This document shows, one piece after another, positions 28,675 through 38,442 of a stretch of DNA of 64,000 nucleotides (the first letter of the stretch is position 1; each line of letters opens with the position of its first letter). Source of the stretch: Streptococcus peroris ATCC 700780. Lineage in GTDB: Bacteria > Bacillota > Bacilli > Lactobacillales > Streptococcaceae. The position numbers and the translations under genes were made by a program. The notes under the pieces are model-generated. The model ran no database searches, was not told the DNA's origin, and saw nothing but the letters and a program-made list of their open reading frames with translations. Where the stretch lies: the NCBI RefSeq assembly GCF_000187585.1, contig NZ_GL732463.1, forward strand, positions 692,854-756,853. The letters run 5' to 3'.

Positions 28675-29266
28675 AATGAAGAAAGAGTTGGAAAATGGTG
28701 GAGCAGTTGTCTTGCCGACGGAAACTGTTTACGGCCTTTTTGCTAAGGCCTTAGATGAAAAAGCTGTCGAACACGTCTACCAGCTTAAGCGTCGTCCAAA
28801 AGACAAGGCGCTCAACCTCAATATTGCTTCCCTCGAAGCTATCGAATTCTTTTCTAAGAATCAACCAACCTATCTCAAACGATTGGTAGAAGCCTTTTTA
28901 CCAGGTCCCTTGACCATTATCCTAGAAGCTAATGACAGAGTTCCCTACTGGGTCAACTCCGGTCTAAAAACAGTCGGGTTTCGGATGCCCAGTCACCCTA
29001 TTACTCTGGACTTAATTAGAGAGACAGGGCCTTTGATTGGTCCCTCTGCTAATATTTCCGGTCATGTCAGCGGTATTGTCTTTAAAGACATTTTGAAGGA
29101 TTTTGATCAAGAAGTTTTAGGACTAGAAGATGATGCTTTTCTGACAGGGCAGGATTCGACCATTTTGGATTTGTCTGGTGATAAGGTCAAGATTCTACGA
29201 CAAGGTGCAATTACGCGAGAAGATATTCTTGCTGAGCTACCTGATATTCCTTTTGAGAAGGTATGA
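28667..29266 (+). CDS. L-threonylcarbamoyladenylate synthase (Sua5/YciO/YrdC family)
   Basis: 199 residues, a single YrdC domain. It makes threonylcarbamoyl-AMP for the t6A37 modification of tRNA. Conserved: VVLPTETVYGLFAKA, KRRPKDKALNL, LPGPLTIIL, VGFRMPSHP and GPSANISGHVSG. I start at ATG 28667, inside the end of prmC, where homologues begin MDR; ATG 28676 is another option. The C-terminal Sua5 domain is absent, as in TsaC-type enzymes. Confidence 0.9.
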   Translation: MDRMKKELENGGAVVLPTETVYGLFAKALDEKAVEHVYQLKRRPKDKALNLNIASLEAIEFFSKNQPTYLKRLVEAFLPGPLTIILEANDRVPYWVNSGLKTVGFRMPSHPITLDLIRETGPLIGPSANISGHVSGIVFKDILKDFDQEVLGLEDDAFLTGQDSTILDLSGDKVKILRQGAITREDILAELPDIPFEKV

Positions 29267-29267
29267 C

Positions 29268-29699
29268 ATGATACGAGATTTGAAGACTAGAGATGCTGAA
29301 GCTATTTATGAGATTAACAAAGAAGCTTTAGGATATGATTTTAGTCCTGAAAAAACAGCGAGTCAGCTGGCCAAGTTATCTCAGGACGTGCATCATTTCT
29401 TAGTTGGGTATGAAGATTCAAGCAATCATAAACTACTTGGTTATGTGCATGCTGAGGTTTACGAATCGCTGTATTCACAGCCAGGTTTCAATATCTTGGC
29501 TTTAGCTGTTCAGCCAGATCATCAAGGTCAAGGTATTGGTAAAAGCTTGCTAGAGGGGTTGGAAAAAGAAGCAAAAAGACGGGGTTATGGGTTCATTCGT
29601 TTAAACTCTGCCGATCATCGTCTGGCTGCTCATGCATTTTATGAAAAAGTTGGCTATACTTGTGATAAGGTGCAAAAGCGGTTCATACGTATCTTTTAG
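29268..29699 (+). CDS. GNAT-family N-acetyltransferase
   Basis: 143 residues. The acetyl-CoA site is VQPDHQGQGIGKSLLEGLE and the end is HAFYEKVGYTCDKVQKRF. It may acetylate a protein N-terminus or a small amine; the substrate is unknown. GAGAAGG lies 6 bases before ATG 29268, and the longer reading from 29178 lies inside the sua5 gene. Last gene of the tdk run; a hairpin follows. Confidence 0.85.
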   Translation: MIRDLKTRDAEAIYEINKEALGYDFSPEKTASQLAKLSQDVHHFLVGYEDSSNHKLLGYVHAEVYESLYSQPGFNILALAVQPDHQGQGIGKSLLEGLEKEAKRRGYGFIRLNSADHRLAAHAFYEKVGYTCDKVQKRFIRIF

Positions 29700-29738
29700 T
29701 CAGGAATTCTAAGCAAATTAACTATTTAAAAAATTTAT

Positions 29739-29774
29739 AAGCGCAATCTATACATAGATTGTTGGCTTTCTTTT
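29739..29774 (+). terminator. Hairpin terminator after the GNAT gene
   Basis: CAATCTA TACA TAGATTG (29744-29761), extended by AAGC/GCTT, then TTCTTTT. Confidence 0.6.
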
Positions 29775-29794
29775 ATATGAGGACGAATCATTTT

Positions 29795-30769
29795 ATGGAT
29801 ATCTATATTCAGAAAGCAATCATTCATCAGTTCCGTCCAGATGATACAGACTTGGTTTTAGCAGATAAGTTTCTCAATATCACTCCAAAAATTGAAGAAT
29901 ATCTACGAAGAAAAGTGGAGCGTGTCTATTCTGATGAAGCTAAGACTGGGATCTTCGAAGAAGGAAATCCCTTCTTCCATTACATCACGGATGATCTATT
30001 AGAAACATCTGTTACCCTAGCCAATCTTTGGAAAGAAGAGTTCAGTATTTCTGAAAATCAAAAGACAAATGATTTGGTCTTTGTCCAGTTTTCGAAAGAA
30101 GGAGTGGCACATTTTGCCTTCCTACGAATTGCATTGCGCGAAACTTTGACACACTTAGGTGGTGAGGTGGACAATCCAATCAAACTCACTCAGAACAATC
30201 TCCCAGGTTTTGGAACTGGAGCAGATGAAGCTTTAGTAGTCAATCTTCAAAGCCGTAAGTACCATTTAATCGAGAAACGCATCAAGTACAATGGCACCTT
30301 TTTGAATTATTTTTCTGAGAATCTCTTGCAGGTTCAGCCAAAGATTTCACCTAAGAAATCTATCAAGGAATTGGAGAAGACAGCTCAACGCATTGCTGAG
30401 AATTTCAATGCTGATGATTTTCAGTTCCAATCCAAGATGAAGTCAGCCATTTTCAATCACATAGAGGAAGACAATCAATTGTCACCTGAAAAATTGGCTG
30501 ATGATCTCTTTGACAATAACCTGACTGCCCGACTTACCTTTATCGATCAGGTCAAGGAAGCTGTTCCAGAGCCTGTCCGTTTTGAAGAGATTGATGCTAG
30601 TCGCCAGCTCAAGAGATTTGAAAATCAGAAACTTTCCTTGTCAAACGGAATTGAGCTCATTGTTCCAAATAATGTCTATCAGGATGCGGAATCCGTGGAA
30701 TTCATCCAGAATGAAAATGGCACCTATTCCATTCTGATCAAAAATATTGAGGATATACAAAGTAAATAA
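29795..30769 (+). CDS. NdpA/YejK-like nucleoid-associated protein
   Basis: 324 residues. The N-terminal [21 protein letters not shown], the [17 protein letters not shown] segment and the C-terminal [14 protein letters not shown] match the 37-kDa nucleoid-associated family. These proteins associate with DNA; the exact role is not known. ATG 29795 fits homologues, with GAGGA about 11 bases upstream; an earlier in-frame ATG at 29777 is possible. It shares one base with pmp23, so translation is coupled. In pneumococcal genomes glyA normally precedes this gene, and it is absent here. Confidence 0.78.
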   Translation: MDIYIQKAIIHQFRPDDTDLVLADKFLNITPKIEEYLRRKVERVYSDEAKTGIFEEGNPFFHYITDDLLETSVTLANLWKEEFSISENQKTNDLVFVQFSKEGVAHFAFLRIALRETLTHLGGEVDNPIKLTQNNLPGFGTGADEALVVNLQSRKYHLIEKRIKYNGTFLNYFSENLLQVQPKISPKKSIKELEKTAQRIAENFNADDFQFQSKMKSAIFNHIEEDNQLSPEKLADDLFDNNLTARLTFIDQVKEAVPEPVRFEEIDASRQLKRFENQKLSLSNGIELIVPNNVYQDAESVEFIQNENGTYSILIKNIEDIQSK

Positions 30770-31371
30770 TGTTTAAATTTATACGAAGAGTGTTGGTAGT
30801 AGCAGTCTTCCTTTTCGTCGGCTATAAATTGTATCATATTCACCAAGATGTAAAACATGTGATGAGCTACCAACCGTTAGTTAGAGAAATCTTGAATGAG
30901 AAGGATACACCTGCAAACGAAGAGCTAATACTGGCCATGATTTATACCGAAACCAAAGGAAAAGAAGGCGATATCATGCAGTCTAGCGAATCTGCTACTG
31001 GAGCGACAAACACTATTTCTGATAATACGAGTAGTATCCGCCAAGGAGTTCAAACTTTGACAAATAATCTCTATCTGGCTCAAGAAAAGGGAGTGGATGT
31101 CTGGACTGCTATTCAAGCTTATAATTTTGGGCCTGCTTATATTGATTTTATTGCGCAAAATGGGAAAGTAAATACTCTTACACTAGCTAAGAAATATTCG
31201 AGAGATACAGTTGCGCCGACCTTAGGAAATACAAGTGGGAAAACCTATCGCTACATCAATCCCATTTCTATCTTTCAGGGTGGAGAACTCTATGTGGATG
31301 GTGGAAACTATTATTACTCTAGACAGGTTCAACTAAATCTCTATGTCATGAAAATTTTTAATCTATTTTAA
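30769..31371 (+). CDS. pmp23: Pmp23 lysozyme-like cell-wall hydrolase
   Basis: 200 residues. One N-terminal membrane helix ([19 protein letters not shown]) is followed by a lysozyme/transglycosylase-like domain. The likely catalytic Glu is in [11 protein letters not shown], followed by [15 protein letters not shown] and [13 protein letters not shown]. In pneumococcus Pmp23 is a membrane-bound peptidoglycan hydrolase needed for a stable division ring. Length, anchor and motif agree. It is coupled to the ndpA-like gene (stop-start TAATG). Confidence 0.85.
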   Translation: MFKFIRRVLVVAVFLFVGYKLYHIHQDVKHVMSYQPLVREILNEKDTPANEELILAMIYTETKGKEGDIMQSSESATGATNTISDNTSSIRQGVQTLTNNLYLAQEKGVDVWTAIQAYNFGPAYIDFIAQNGKVNTLTLAKKYSRDTVAPTLGNTSGKTYRYINPISIFQGGELYVDGGNYYYSRQVQLNLYVMKIFNLF

Positions 31372-31397
31372 GCATCTAGAACTTCTAGGTGCTTTTA
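31371..31397 (+). terminator. Intrinsic terminator after pmp23
   Basis: AGCATCTAG / CTAGGTGCT with a 5-nt loop and TTTT tail, starting on the last base of the stop codon. Confidence 0.65.
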
Positions 31398-31406
31398 TAA
31401 GTTTTC

Positions 31407-31423
31407 TTTAAGGATACTTTAAT
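31407..31423 (+). promoter_or_regulatory. Candidate CiaR box upstream of the DUF1002 gene
   Basis: TTTAAG-GATAC-TTTAAT matches the CiaR repeat TTTAAG-N5-TTTAAG at 11 of 12 positions. It is 30 bases before the gene. I recall a pneumococcal gene at this locus being CiaR-controlled, which supports the call. Confidence 0.5.
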
Positions 31424-31452
31424 ATTCTAGAGAAGAAAAGGAGGAACGTCTC

Positions 31453-32427
31453 ATGCGAAAGAAATTCTTTCTGACTAGCGCTGCAGTACTTTTAGCAGTT
31501 GTAACACTGCAAAGCGCTCAAGCAGCCACTGATGTTCAAAAAGTAATTGATGAAACCTATGTTCAACCTGAGTATGTCTTGGGTTCTTCACTAACGGAAG
31601 ATCAAAAAAATCAAACACTGAAAAAACTTGGCTACAATGCCTCTAAAGATACTAAAGATTTGAAGACTATGACACCAGATGTCTACTCAAAGATTATGAA
31701 TGTCGCAAATGACTCTAGTCTTCAACTTTATTCGTCAGCAAAAATTCAAAAATTGGGAGAAAAATCTCCACTTGAGGTAAAGATTGAAACGCCTGAAAAT
31801 ATCACTAAAGTGACACAAGATATGTATCGCAATGCGGCTGTTACCTTGGGTGTAGAGCACGCGCGTATTTCCGTTGCGGCACCAATCCCAGTTACTGGTG
31901 AAAGTGCCCTAGCAGGTATTTACTATTCCCTTGAGTCAAACGGTGTTCAATTACCTCAAGAAAATAAAAATTTGGCCCAGGAAGAGCTCAAGGCCTTGTC
32001 AGACATTAACGACGAAAACAAGGATAAATCAGGATATGATGCCAATAAACTCAATGTAGCCCTTGCTGATATCAAATCAGCTGTAGCAAAGGCTAAAGAG
32101 ACCAAAGGTGAACTTACAGAAGATGATGTTCGTAAGATTGTTGAAGACACCTTAAAGAACTACAAACTAGATCAAGTTGTTACGGGTAACCAAGTTAATG
32201 TCATTATTAACTTTGCCTTCAATCTTTCAAAGAGCGATATTCTTAATAACGAAGACTTTGCAAAGACGCTAAAAGATTTGAAACAAAGTATCGTTGCGCA
32301 AGCAGGTGACAGTTTCAGCAATATCGACTTAAACTTTGATGCCAATAAAGCTATTCAAGACGGTGGAAACATCCTTAGCTCAATTTGGCAAGCTATCCTT
32401 AACTTCTTCAAGAGTTTTGGTGCTTAG
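31453..32427 (+). CDS. Secreted DUF1002 protein
   Basis: 324 residues. Classical signal peptide (KKFFLTSAAVLLAVVTLQSAQA, cleavage after AQA). A DUF1002 body follows with VTLGVEHARISVAAPIPVTGESALAGIYYSLE and a second helical half. The end is hydrophobic and aromatic (SSIWQAILNFFKSFGA). DUF1002 proteins are exported Firmicute proteins without a settled function. AGGAGG precedes ATG. A CiaR-like box suggests a link to envelope stress. Confidence 0.85.
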   Translation: MRKKFFLTSAAVLLAVVTLQSAQAATDVQKVIDETYVQPEYVLGSSLTEDQKNQTLKKLGYNASKDTKDLKTMTPDVYSKIMNVANDSSLQLYSSAKIQKLGEKSPLEVKIETPENITKVTQDMYRNAAVTLGVEHARISVAAPIPVTGESALAGIYYSLESNGVQLPQENKNLAQEELKALSDINDENKDKSGYDANKLNVALADIKSAVAKAKETKGELTEDDVRKIVEDTLKNYKLDQVVTGNQVNVIINFAFNLSKSDILNNEDFAKTLKDLKQSIVAQAGDSFSNIDLNFDANKAIQDGGNILSSIWQAILNFFKSFGA

Positions 32428-32436
32428 GTCAATTCA

Positions 32437-32445
32437 TGGTATAAT
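32437..32445 (+). promoter_or_regulatory. Extended -10 promoter of rlmD
   Basis: TGGTATAAT lies 57 bases before the gene. Transcription would begin near 32452, inside the following hairpin. Confidence 0.6.
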
Positions 32446-32449
32446 AGAT

Positions 32450-32477
32450 GGTAACAGGGTTGTTGCCGTCTTTTTTT
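32450..32477 (+). terminator. Terminator hairpin between the rlmD promoter and rlmD
   Basis: GGTAACA / TGTTGCC (one G-T pair) with a GGGT loop, then GTC and seven T. It ends the DUF1002 message, but it also lies downstream of the rlmD -10. Confidence 0.65.
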
Positions 32478-32489
32478 GTCGGCTTATAG

Positions 32490-33857
<1,368 letters not shown>

Positions 33858-34505
33858 AACGACGAAGATTAGCATTTACTTCCGCCCATGCGATAGCTGT
33901 CCGTGATTGACAAGTGCTAGCACGCAGACAGAACGGAGATAGCGAACCGCTGAGTGTGTCGCTTTGCTCGTAAAAGCCTAGAACCTTTGAACGAAAGGGA
34001 TAATGAAAAGCCTTGATTGCAAGGCTTTTTGCTTTATGGTGGGGAAGTATTAGAGTAAGTAATTTTTGGAGTGAGTGGAAGTGATAGTTAGGAATTCTCA
34101 AATTCTATTTCCATTTACACTGTGGGTACGTTTTTATTTCCATTGACAAGGAGTTTGAGGGAATAGAAACGTACCCACCTATATGAAAAAATCACGAAAG
34201 GTTTGATCTATGGAAATCAGTAGAAATTAGGTGATACAATAACACGTTATAAAAACCTTGAAATCAGTATGTTTCAAGGTTTTAAGTACTCTTACGGATA
34301 GCATTGGGAACATCTAACTTTCTTGAGGAGTAAAGTTTGTTTCTCAATATAGTAATCGTTAAATTGTGTCGAAGCGTTATATGATATGATAATTCCAAAT
34401 AGTCCTTTGGGCTTTTTTGGCATTGTGATATTCTCTAAGAACACGAGATTGCTTCAATAATTTACAAAGTTATGGGGATTTCTCATAGCTTTTTTACTTT
34501 CTTCC
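33858..34505. other. Gene-free island segment with several hairpins
   Basis: No reading frame is supportable. It holds a degenerate copy of the dispersed boundary repeat (33945-33977) and a terminator AAAGCCTTG/CAAGGCTTT plus T run (34007-34032). A 57-nt hairpin lies at 34122-34178 and a perfect 12-bp inverted repeat AAAACCTTGAAA/TTTCAAGGTTTT at 34252-34283. The first 100 bases look like decayed coding DNA. Confidence 0.6.
34122..34178. repeat. Long near-perfect hairpin
   Basis: GTGGGTACGTTT (34122-34133) pairs perfectly with AAACGTACCCAC (34167-34178). The stem continues through TATTTCC/GGAATA with one mismatch and one bulge. The loop is about 18 nt and there is no T run. The sequence TATTTCCATT occurs both in and just before the left arm. 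Confidence 0.7.
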
Positions 34506-34559
34506 TTGACAATTGAGCAACTGTTCAACTATAATGGTAATAGTTGAACAGTTGCTCAA
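34506..34559 (+). promoter_or_regulatory. Promoter with twin ArsR/CadC-type operator for the metal-resistance genes
   Basis: TTGACA (34506-34511), 18 bases, TATAAT (34530-34535). A perfect 20-bp inverted repeat (34513-34532 and 34540-34559, 7-base spacer) covers the spacer, -10 and start. Each arm itself holds the imperfect palindrome TTGAGCAACTGTTCAA, so two ArsR/SmtB-family dimers could bind. The likely ligand protein is the repressor encoded at 35415. Confidence 0.8.
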
Positions 34560-34584
34560 CTATTATCGATTATTGAGGTATAAG

Positions 34585-35400
34585 ATGTCATTTTTTTCAT
34601 CTCTATCACCAGTAATGCAAGCTTTATTAGCTGGCTTATTCACCTGTTTTGTACCATTATCGGTGCTAGTTTGGTCTTTTTTGTCAAAACCATTCATCAA
34701 AAATTCATGGATATGATGATGGGCTTGGCAGCGGGTATTATGACGGCAGCTGCAGTCTGGTCTTTGCTTGTCCTTTCATTTGGCTATAGCCAGTCAATGG
34801 CTGCAAACAGATTTTACTGGTTGCCGACGGCTGTTGGTTTTTATTGTCGGGGGCTTAATTATCCGCTTTATTGATTATTTGGTTCCCCACCTGCATTTGA
34901 ATCAACAGATGAGTGATAAGGAAGGGATTTTGAATCCCCAAAGACCCTTATCAAAGACCATGCTACTTTATCTGGCGGTAGTGATTCATAATATACCAGA
35001 GGGCTTAGCAGTTGGTGTGGCAAATGCCACAACTGGACTTTCCTTTACGTGGATGAGTGCCCTTGGATTAGCCTTGTGAATTGGTATCCAAAATATTCCA
35101 GAAGGCTCTGCCTTGTCCTTGCCGCTACGGGCAGAAGGGCGAAGTAGGAAATCAGCTTTCTACTATGGCGCCATGTCAGCGATTGTTGAGCCGATTGCAG
35201 TTGTTTTAGGGGCCTATGCTGTTATGTCTATGCCCCAGCTACTATCTTATGCTCTCTCATTTGCGGCAGGAGCCATGATTTATGTTGTAGTGGAAAAACT
35301 TGTGCCAGGTGCTCAAGAACACAAGAATACCGATATTGCAACAGGTGAGTTTATGGACGGATTTCTAATTATGATGTTACTTGATACAACTTTAGGATAG
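34585..35400 (+). pseudogene. ZIP-family metal transporter, disrupted
   Basis: The pieces read as one ZIP protein. MSFFSSLSPVMQALLAGLFTC is in one frame. FFVKTIHQKFMDMMMGLAAGIMTAAAVWSLL is in the next, and the reading returns to the first for IRFIDYLVPHLHLNQQMSDKEG, AVVIHNIPEGLAVGVA and IGIQNIPEGSALSLPLRAEG. The conserved metal sites (HNIPEGLA, QNIPEG) are intact. There are two frameshifts (near 34665 and 34830) and an in-frame TGA at 35077-35079. An intact copy would import or balance zinc. It is first in the operon, under the operator at 34506. Confidence 0.8.
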
Positions 35401-35414
35401 GAGGAATACAAAAT

Positions 35415-35777
35415 ATGTCACAGTGTTTAACAGCTTGTAATCCAGATTTAATTCAAGGGGTCCATGAGACGGAGTTTGATACCGTTACATTGCTAAATAT
35501 GTCCAATTTTTTTAAGGCGATTTCTGATCCAACTCGTTTGCGGATTTTACAAGCAGTACGGCAAAAAACAATTTGTGTCGGAGACTTAGCGATTGCGTTA
35601 CAGATGACCAAATCTGCTATTTCTCACCAACTACGCTATCTGCGGGACTGCCAATTGGTCAAGGGGGAGAAAAAAGGAAAGATGACCTATTATGAACTTG
35701 CGGACGATCATGTCGCAGCAGTCTTGTCTTTGACACTGAAACATTTGAAAGAGGAAAAACATGAAGAAAGAGTATGA
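35415..35777 (+). CDS. ArsR/SmtB-family metal-responsive repressor (CadC/CadX type)
   Basis: 120 residues with a winged helix: DPTRLRILQAVRQ, TICVGDLAIALQMTKSAISHQLRYL. Metal-binding candidates are two N-terminal Cys (SQCLTAC), the Cys in TICVGDL, and His/Asp in the last helix (DDHVAAVLSLTLKHLKEEKHEE). It would release the operator at 34506-34559 on binding cadmium, lead or zinc. AGGAGG precedes ATG. It overlaps the P-ATPase gene by 17 bases. Confidence 0.88.
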   Translation: MSQCLTACNPDLIQGVHETEFDTVTLLNMSNFFKAISDPTRLRILQAVRQKTICVGDLAIALQMTKSAISHQLRYLRDCQLVKGEKKGKMTYYELADDHVAAVLSLTLKHLKEEKHEERV

Positions 35778-37848
35778 ACTTCGAGGAATTGACTGTGGCA
35801 ATTGTGCTGCTAAGATTGAACGTGCTGTCAATCAATTGGAGCAGGTAGAATCTGCCACTGTCAATCTGATAGCTCAAAAGCTGATTTTGGAAACAAAAAG
35901 CGAAGATGGGATAGATAAGGAAATTATTGACTTGGTGGATGCTATTGAACCTGGAATCGAAGTTATCAGTGAGAAAAAGGAAGAGGCACTTCCAGAAAAA
36001 CGAGATTGGGCGAAAGAGCTGCTACTTGCTGTTATGATTCTATTTGCCTTCGGCTTTTTCCTGCCAGAGGAGTATTTCTGGATTCGTCTGGTCTATTATC
36101 TGACCCTATATATCATTATCGGCCATAAGGTTCTTATCAAGATGGTTCAAAATATTCAACGTGGTAATCTTTTTGATGAAAACTTTTTGATGAGTATCGC
36201 GACCTTAGGAGCCTTTCTCTTGGGAGAATTTCCAGAGGCAGTAGCCGTCATGCTTTTTTATCAGATTGGGGAGTATTTCCAAGATAAGGCCACCTCTCAA
36301 TCTCGTCAGTCCATTGCACGATTGATGGATATTCGGTCGGATAAGGCTTGGAGACTAGAGGGGGGAGAAACAGTTCAAGTAGACCCTGAAACAGTAAGGG
36401 TTGCGGACCATATTTTAGTTAAGCCTGGGGAGAAGGTGCCCCTAGATGGTCTGGTCAGAGAAGGTCGTTCTATTCTGGATACGTCAGCCTTGACAGGAGA
36501 ATCACTGCCTAGGGAAATTGGCGTTGGTGAGGACATTACAAGTGGTGTGATCAATTTGACTAGTCCATTGGTAATTGAAGTGAGTAAGACTTTTTCGCAA
36601 TCAACGGTCAACAAAATTTTGGAATTAGTTGAAAATGCAAGCAATAAAAAAGCGGAGACGGAACGGATGATCACACGTTTTTCGCGTGTGTATACACCAG
36701 TGGTTGTCGGAATCGCTTTTCTGCTTGCAAGCCTGCCTCCCTTGCTTGGTTTAGGGGAGTGGTCGACTTGGCTTTATCGGGCACTTACCTTTTTAGTCAT
36801 TTCTTGCCCTTGTGCTCTTGCGGTTTCGGTACCAATGAGTTTCTTTGGCGGGCTAGGGGGAGCATCTAAATTAGGTGTCTTAGTGAAAGGTGGGAATTAT
36901 TTAGAGGCTCTTGCCAAGTTGGATACGGTCGTATTTGATAAGACGGGGACAATTACAAAAGGTATCTTTGCGGTGGATACCGTTGTCAACGCAGAAGGTG
37001 TCGAGGATGATATTCTGTACCTCGCTGCCCATCTGGAAAGCTATTCCAATCATCCAATCGCAAACTCTATTCGAACAGCCTATGGACAGGAAGTGGACGA
37101 GAATAGGGTGAGTCAGATTACCGAGCTACCAGGGCAGGGCATGTCCGGTAGGGTAGATGGCAGACAGCTCTATCTTGGGAATGCTAGATTAATGGAAGTT
37201 CAAGGGATTGCTTATCCAGCTATTGACAGCACAGGAACAGTTCTCTATTTGGCAGAGGACAGTCATTTTCTAGGCTATTTCCTTATCACAGACCAAGTGA
37301 AGGAGACGAGCATCGAGGCCTTGAAGGATTTACAGGCAGTCGGAATTAAAAAGACGGTTCTCCTTTCAGGCGATCGTCAGGCAGTGGTTGATGAATTTGC
37401 ACAGCAATTTGCCTTTAATGATGCATTTGGAGATTGCTTGCCTCAGGATAAGGTGAGTACATTTGAGGAAATTCTGACTCAGTCTCAGCAGGCTGTTGCC
37501 TTTGTTGGAGATGGGGTGAATGATGCACCGGTTCTTGCTAGGGCAGATGTTGGTATTGCTATGGGAGGGCTAGGTTCGGACGCAGCCATTGAATCAGCAG
37601 ATGTTGTACTGATGGATGATGACCTTGGAAAACTTCCTCAAGTCATTCGACTGGCTAAAAAGACAGTCAGAATAGCTCGGCAAAACATGACCTTGGCTAT
37701 TGTAGTTAAACTAATTTTCTTGGTTCTAAGTGGATTGGGAATTTCTAATATGTGGGAGGCAATCTTTGCAGATGTTGGTGTAACGCTACTGGCAGTATGG
37801 AATGCATTGAGGACCTTGAGGATAGATACCTCCACTTTGTCAAAGTAA
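35761..37848 (+). CDS. cadA: Cadmium/zinc-exporting P1B-type ATPase CadA
   Basis: 695 residues. It has one N-terminal metal-binding domain (GIDCGNCAAKIERA), the actuator TGES (ALTGESLPREIG), the membrane metal site SCPCALAV, the phosphorylation site FDKTGTITKG, an HP pair in SNHPIAN, and the hinge GDGVNDAPVL. These are hallmarks of Cd/Zn/Pb exporters. It overlaps the repressor gene and so is coupled to it; GAGGAAAA lies before ATG. It ends at a terminator. Confidence 0.92.
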   Translation: MKKEYELRGIDCGNCAAKIERAVNQLEQVESATVNLIAQKLILETKSEDGIDKEIIDLVDAIEPGIEVISEKKEEALPEKRDWAKELLLAVMILFAFGFFLPEEYFWIRLVYYLTLYIIIGHKVLIKMVQNIQRGNLFDENFLMSIATLGAFLLGEFPEAVAVMLFYQIGEYFQDKATSQSRQSIARLMDIRSDKAWRLEGGETVQVDPETVRVADHILVKPGEKVPLDGLVREGRSILDTSALTGESLPREIGVGEDITSGVINLTSPLVIEVSKTFSQSTVNKILELVENASNKKAETERMITRFSRVYTPVVVGIAFLLASLPPLLGLGEWSTWLYRALTFLVISCPCALAVSVPMSFFGGLGGASKLGVLVKGGNYLEALAKLDTVVFDKTGTITKGIFAVDTVVNAEGVEDDILYLAAHLESYSNHPIANSIRTAYGQEVDENRVSQITELPGQGMSGRVDGRQLYLGNARLMEVQGIAYPAIDSTGTVLYLAEDSHFLGYFLITDQVKETSIEALKDLQAVGIKKTVLLSGDRQAVVDEFAQQFAFNDAFGDCLPQDKVSTFEEILTQSQQAVAFVGDGVNDAPVLARADVGIAMGGLGSDAAIESADVVLMDDDLGKLPQVIRLAKKTVRIARQNMTLAIVVKLIFLVLSGLGISNMWEAIFADVGVTLLAVWNALRTLRIDTSTLSK

Positions 37849-37860
37849 GTGAACAAACAG

Positions 37861-37895
37861 AGCGATATACAAGTTTTTGTATAATCGCTTTTTTA
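37861..37895 (+). terminator. Intrinsic terminator after cadA
   Basis: AGCGATATACAA / TTGTATAATCGCT (one bulged base), loop GTTT, then TTTTTT. Confidence 0.8.
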
Positions 37896-37903
37896 AACTA
37901 TGA

Positions 37904-38020
37904 TATGGGCTTTAACGATTTTAACCTAAATCTAGTAACCGTTGAACGTGCATCAATAGAACACACTATGACCATCAACAAGAACTACGTTACTTTCATT
38001 AAGGGTATTTTCTGGTAAAT
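37904..38020 (+). CDS. Short 38-residue reading frame, doubtful
   Basis: ATG 37904 opens a 38-codon frame (GFNDFNLNLVTVERASIEHTMTINKNYVTF then TAA). The composition looks coding and resembles the start of a larger protein, so it may be a truncated remnant of an integrated gene. It has no good ribosome site. The rest of 38021-38442 is non-coding and holds the short GC-rich hairpin CCTTCCCGAAGG near 38060. Confidence 0.2.
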
Positions 38021-38151
38021 TTCAAAAATAAAACCTTGATTTTGCGCCATTTCTTTTTTTCCTTCCCGAAGGCGCGGGAGTACACCCCTTTTGTTAAGGA
38101 TTTATCCCTTTTTAAATATTTTCATTCTAAAGTTTAATTTTAAACAACAAC

Positions 38152-38237
38152 TCTATCACTTTCGTTATATAATATAGATGTTGACTAACTCCACATGTTG
38201 AGTGTGTGAGCTTATTGGTAAAACGCAGTTAAACATC
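38152..38237 (+). repeat. Dispersed boundary repeat with promoter core, copy 2
   Basis: It begins TCTATCACTTTCGTT, contains TATAATATAGA and GAGTGTGTGAGCTTATTGG, and ends AAACATCT. It matches 43938-44024 over its whole length. The TATAAT suggests it can drive the genes to its right. Confidence 0.65.
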
Positions 38238-38295
38238 TCGCTTTAACATTTCAAGGCGAGATGCTTCAAAGCTCCACTGGAGCTTTGAACTCCCA

Positions 38296-38319
38296 CAAAC
38301 GCACCAAGTTGAGGCAGTA
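38296..38319 (+). repeat. Right copy of the rlmD-end att-like sequence
   Basis: It matches 33813-33836 at 22 of 24 positions. Read in the rlmD frame it still encodes PQTHQVEAVSLLFQ. It is a remnant of an rlmD 3' end not preceded by the rest of the gene, which fits an attachment-site duplication. Confidence 0.65.
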
Positions 38320-38442
38320 TCACTGCTCTTCCAATCTGAGACAGCGATAAATAGAAGGGGATGGTATTGGTGTCAATCAATGAGTAACAAAGTAACAGCA
38401 TGATTTGAAACATTTGCCTGTAATTTGCGGAGGAACATCAAT

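Noticed and set aside
38050..38090. oriT-like GC-rich segment (CCTTCCCGAAGG, GCGCGGGAG, ACACCCC)
   Set aside because: Unusual composition for the region, but no known nic site could be matched and no relaxase gene is present.
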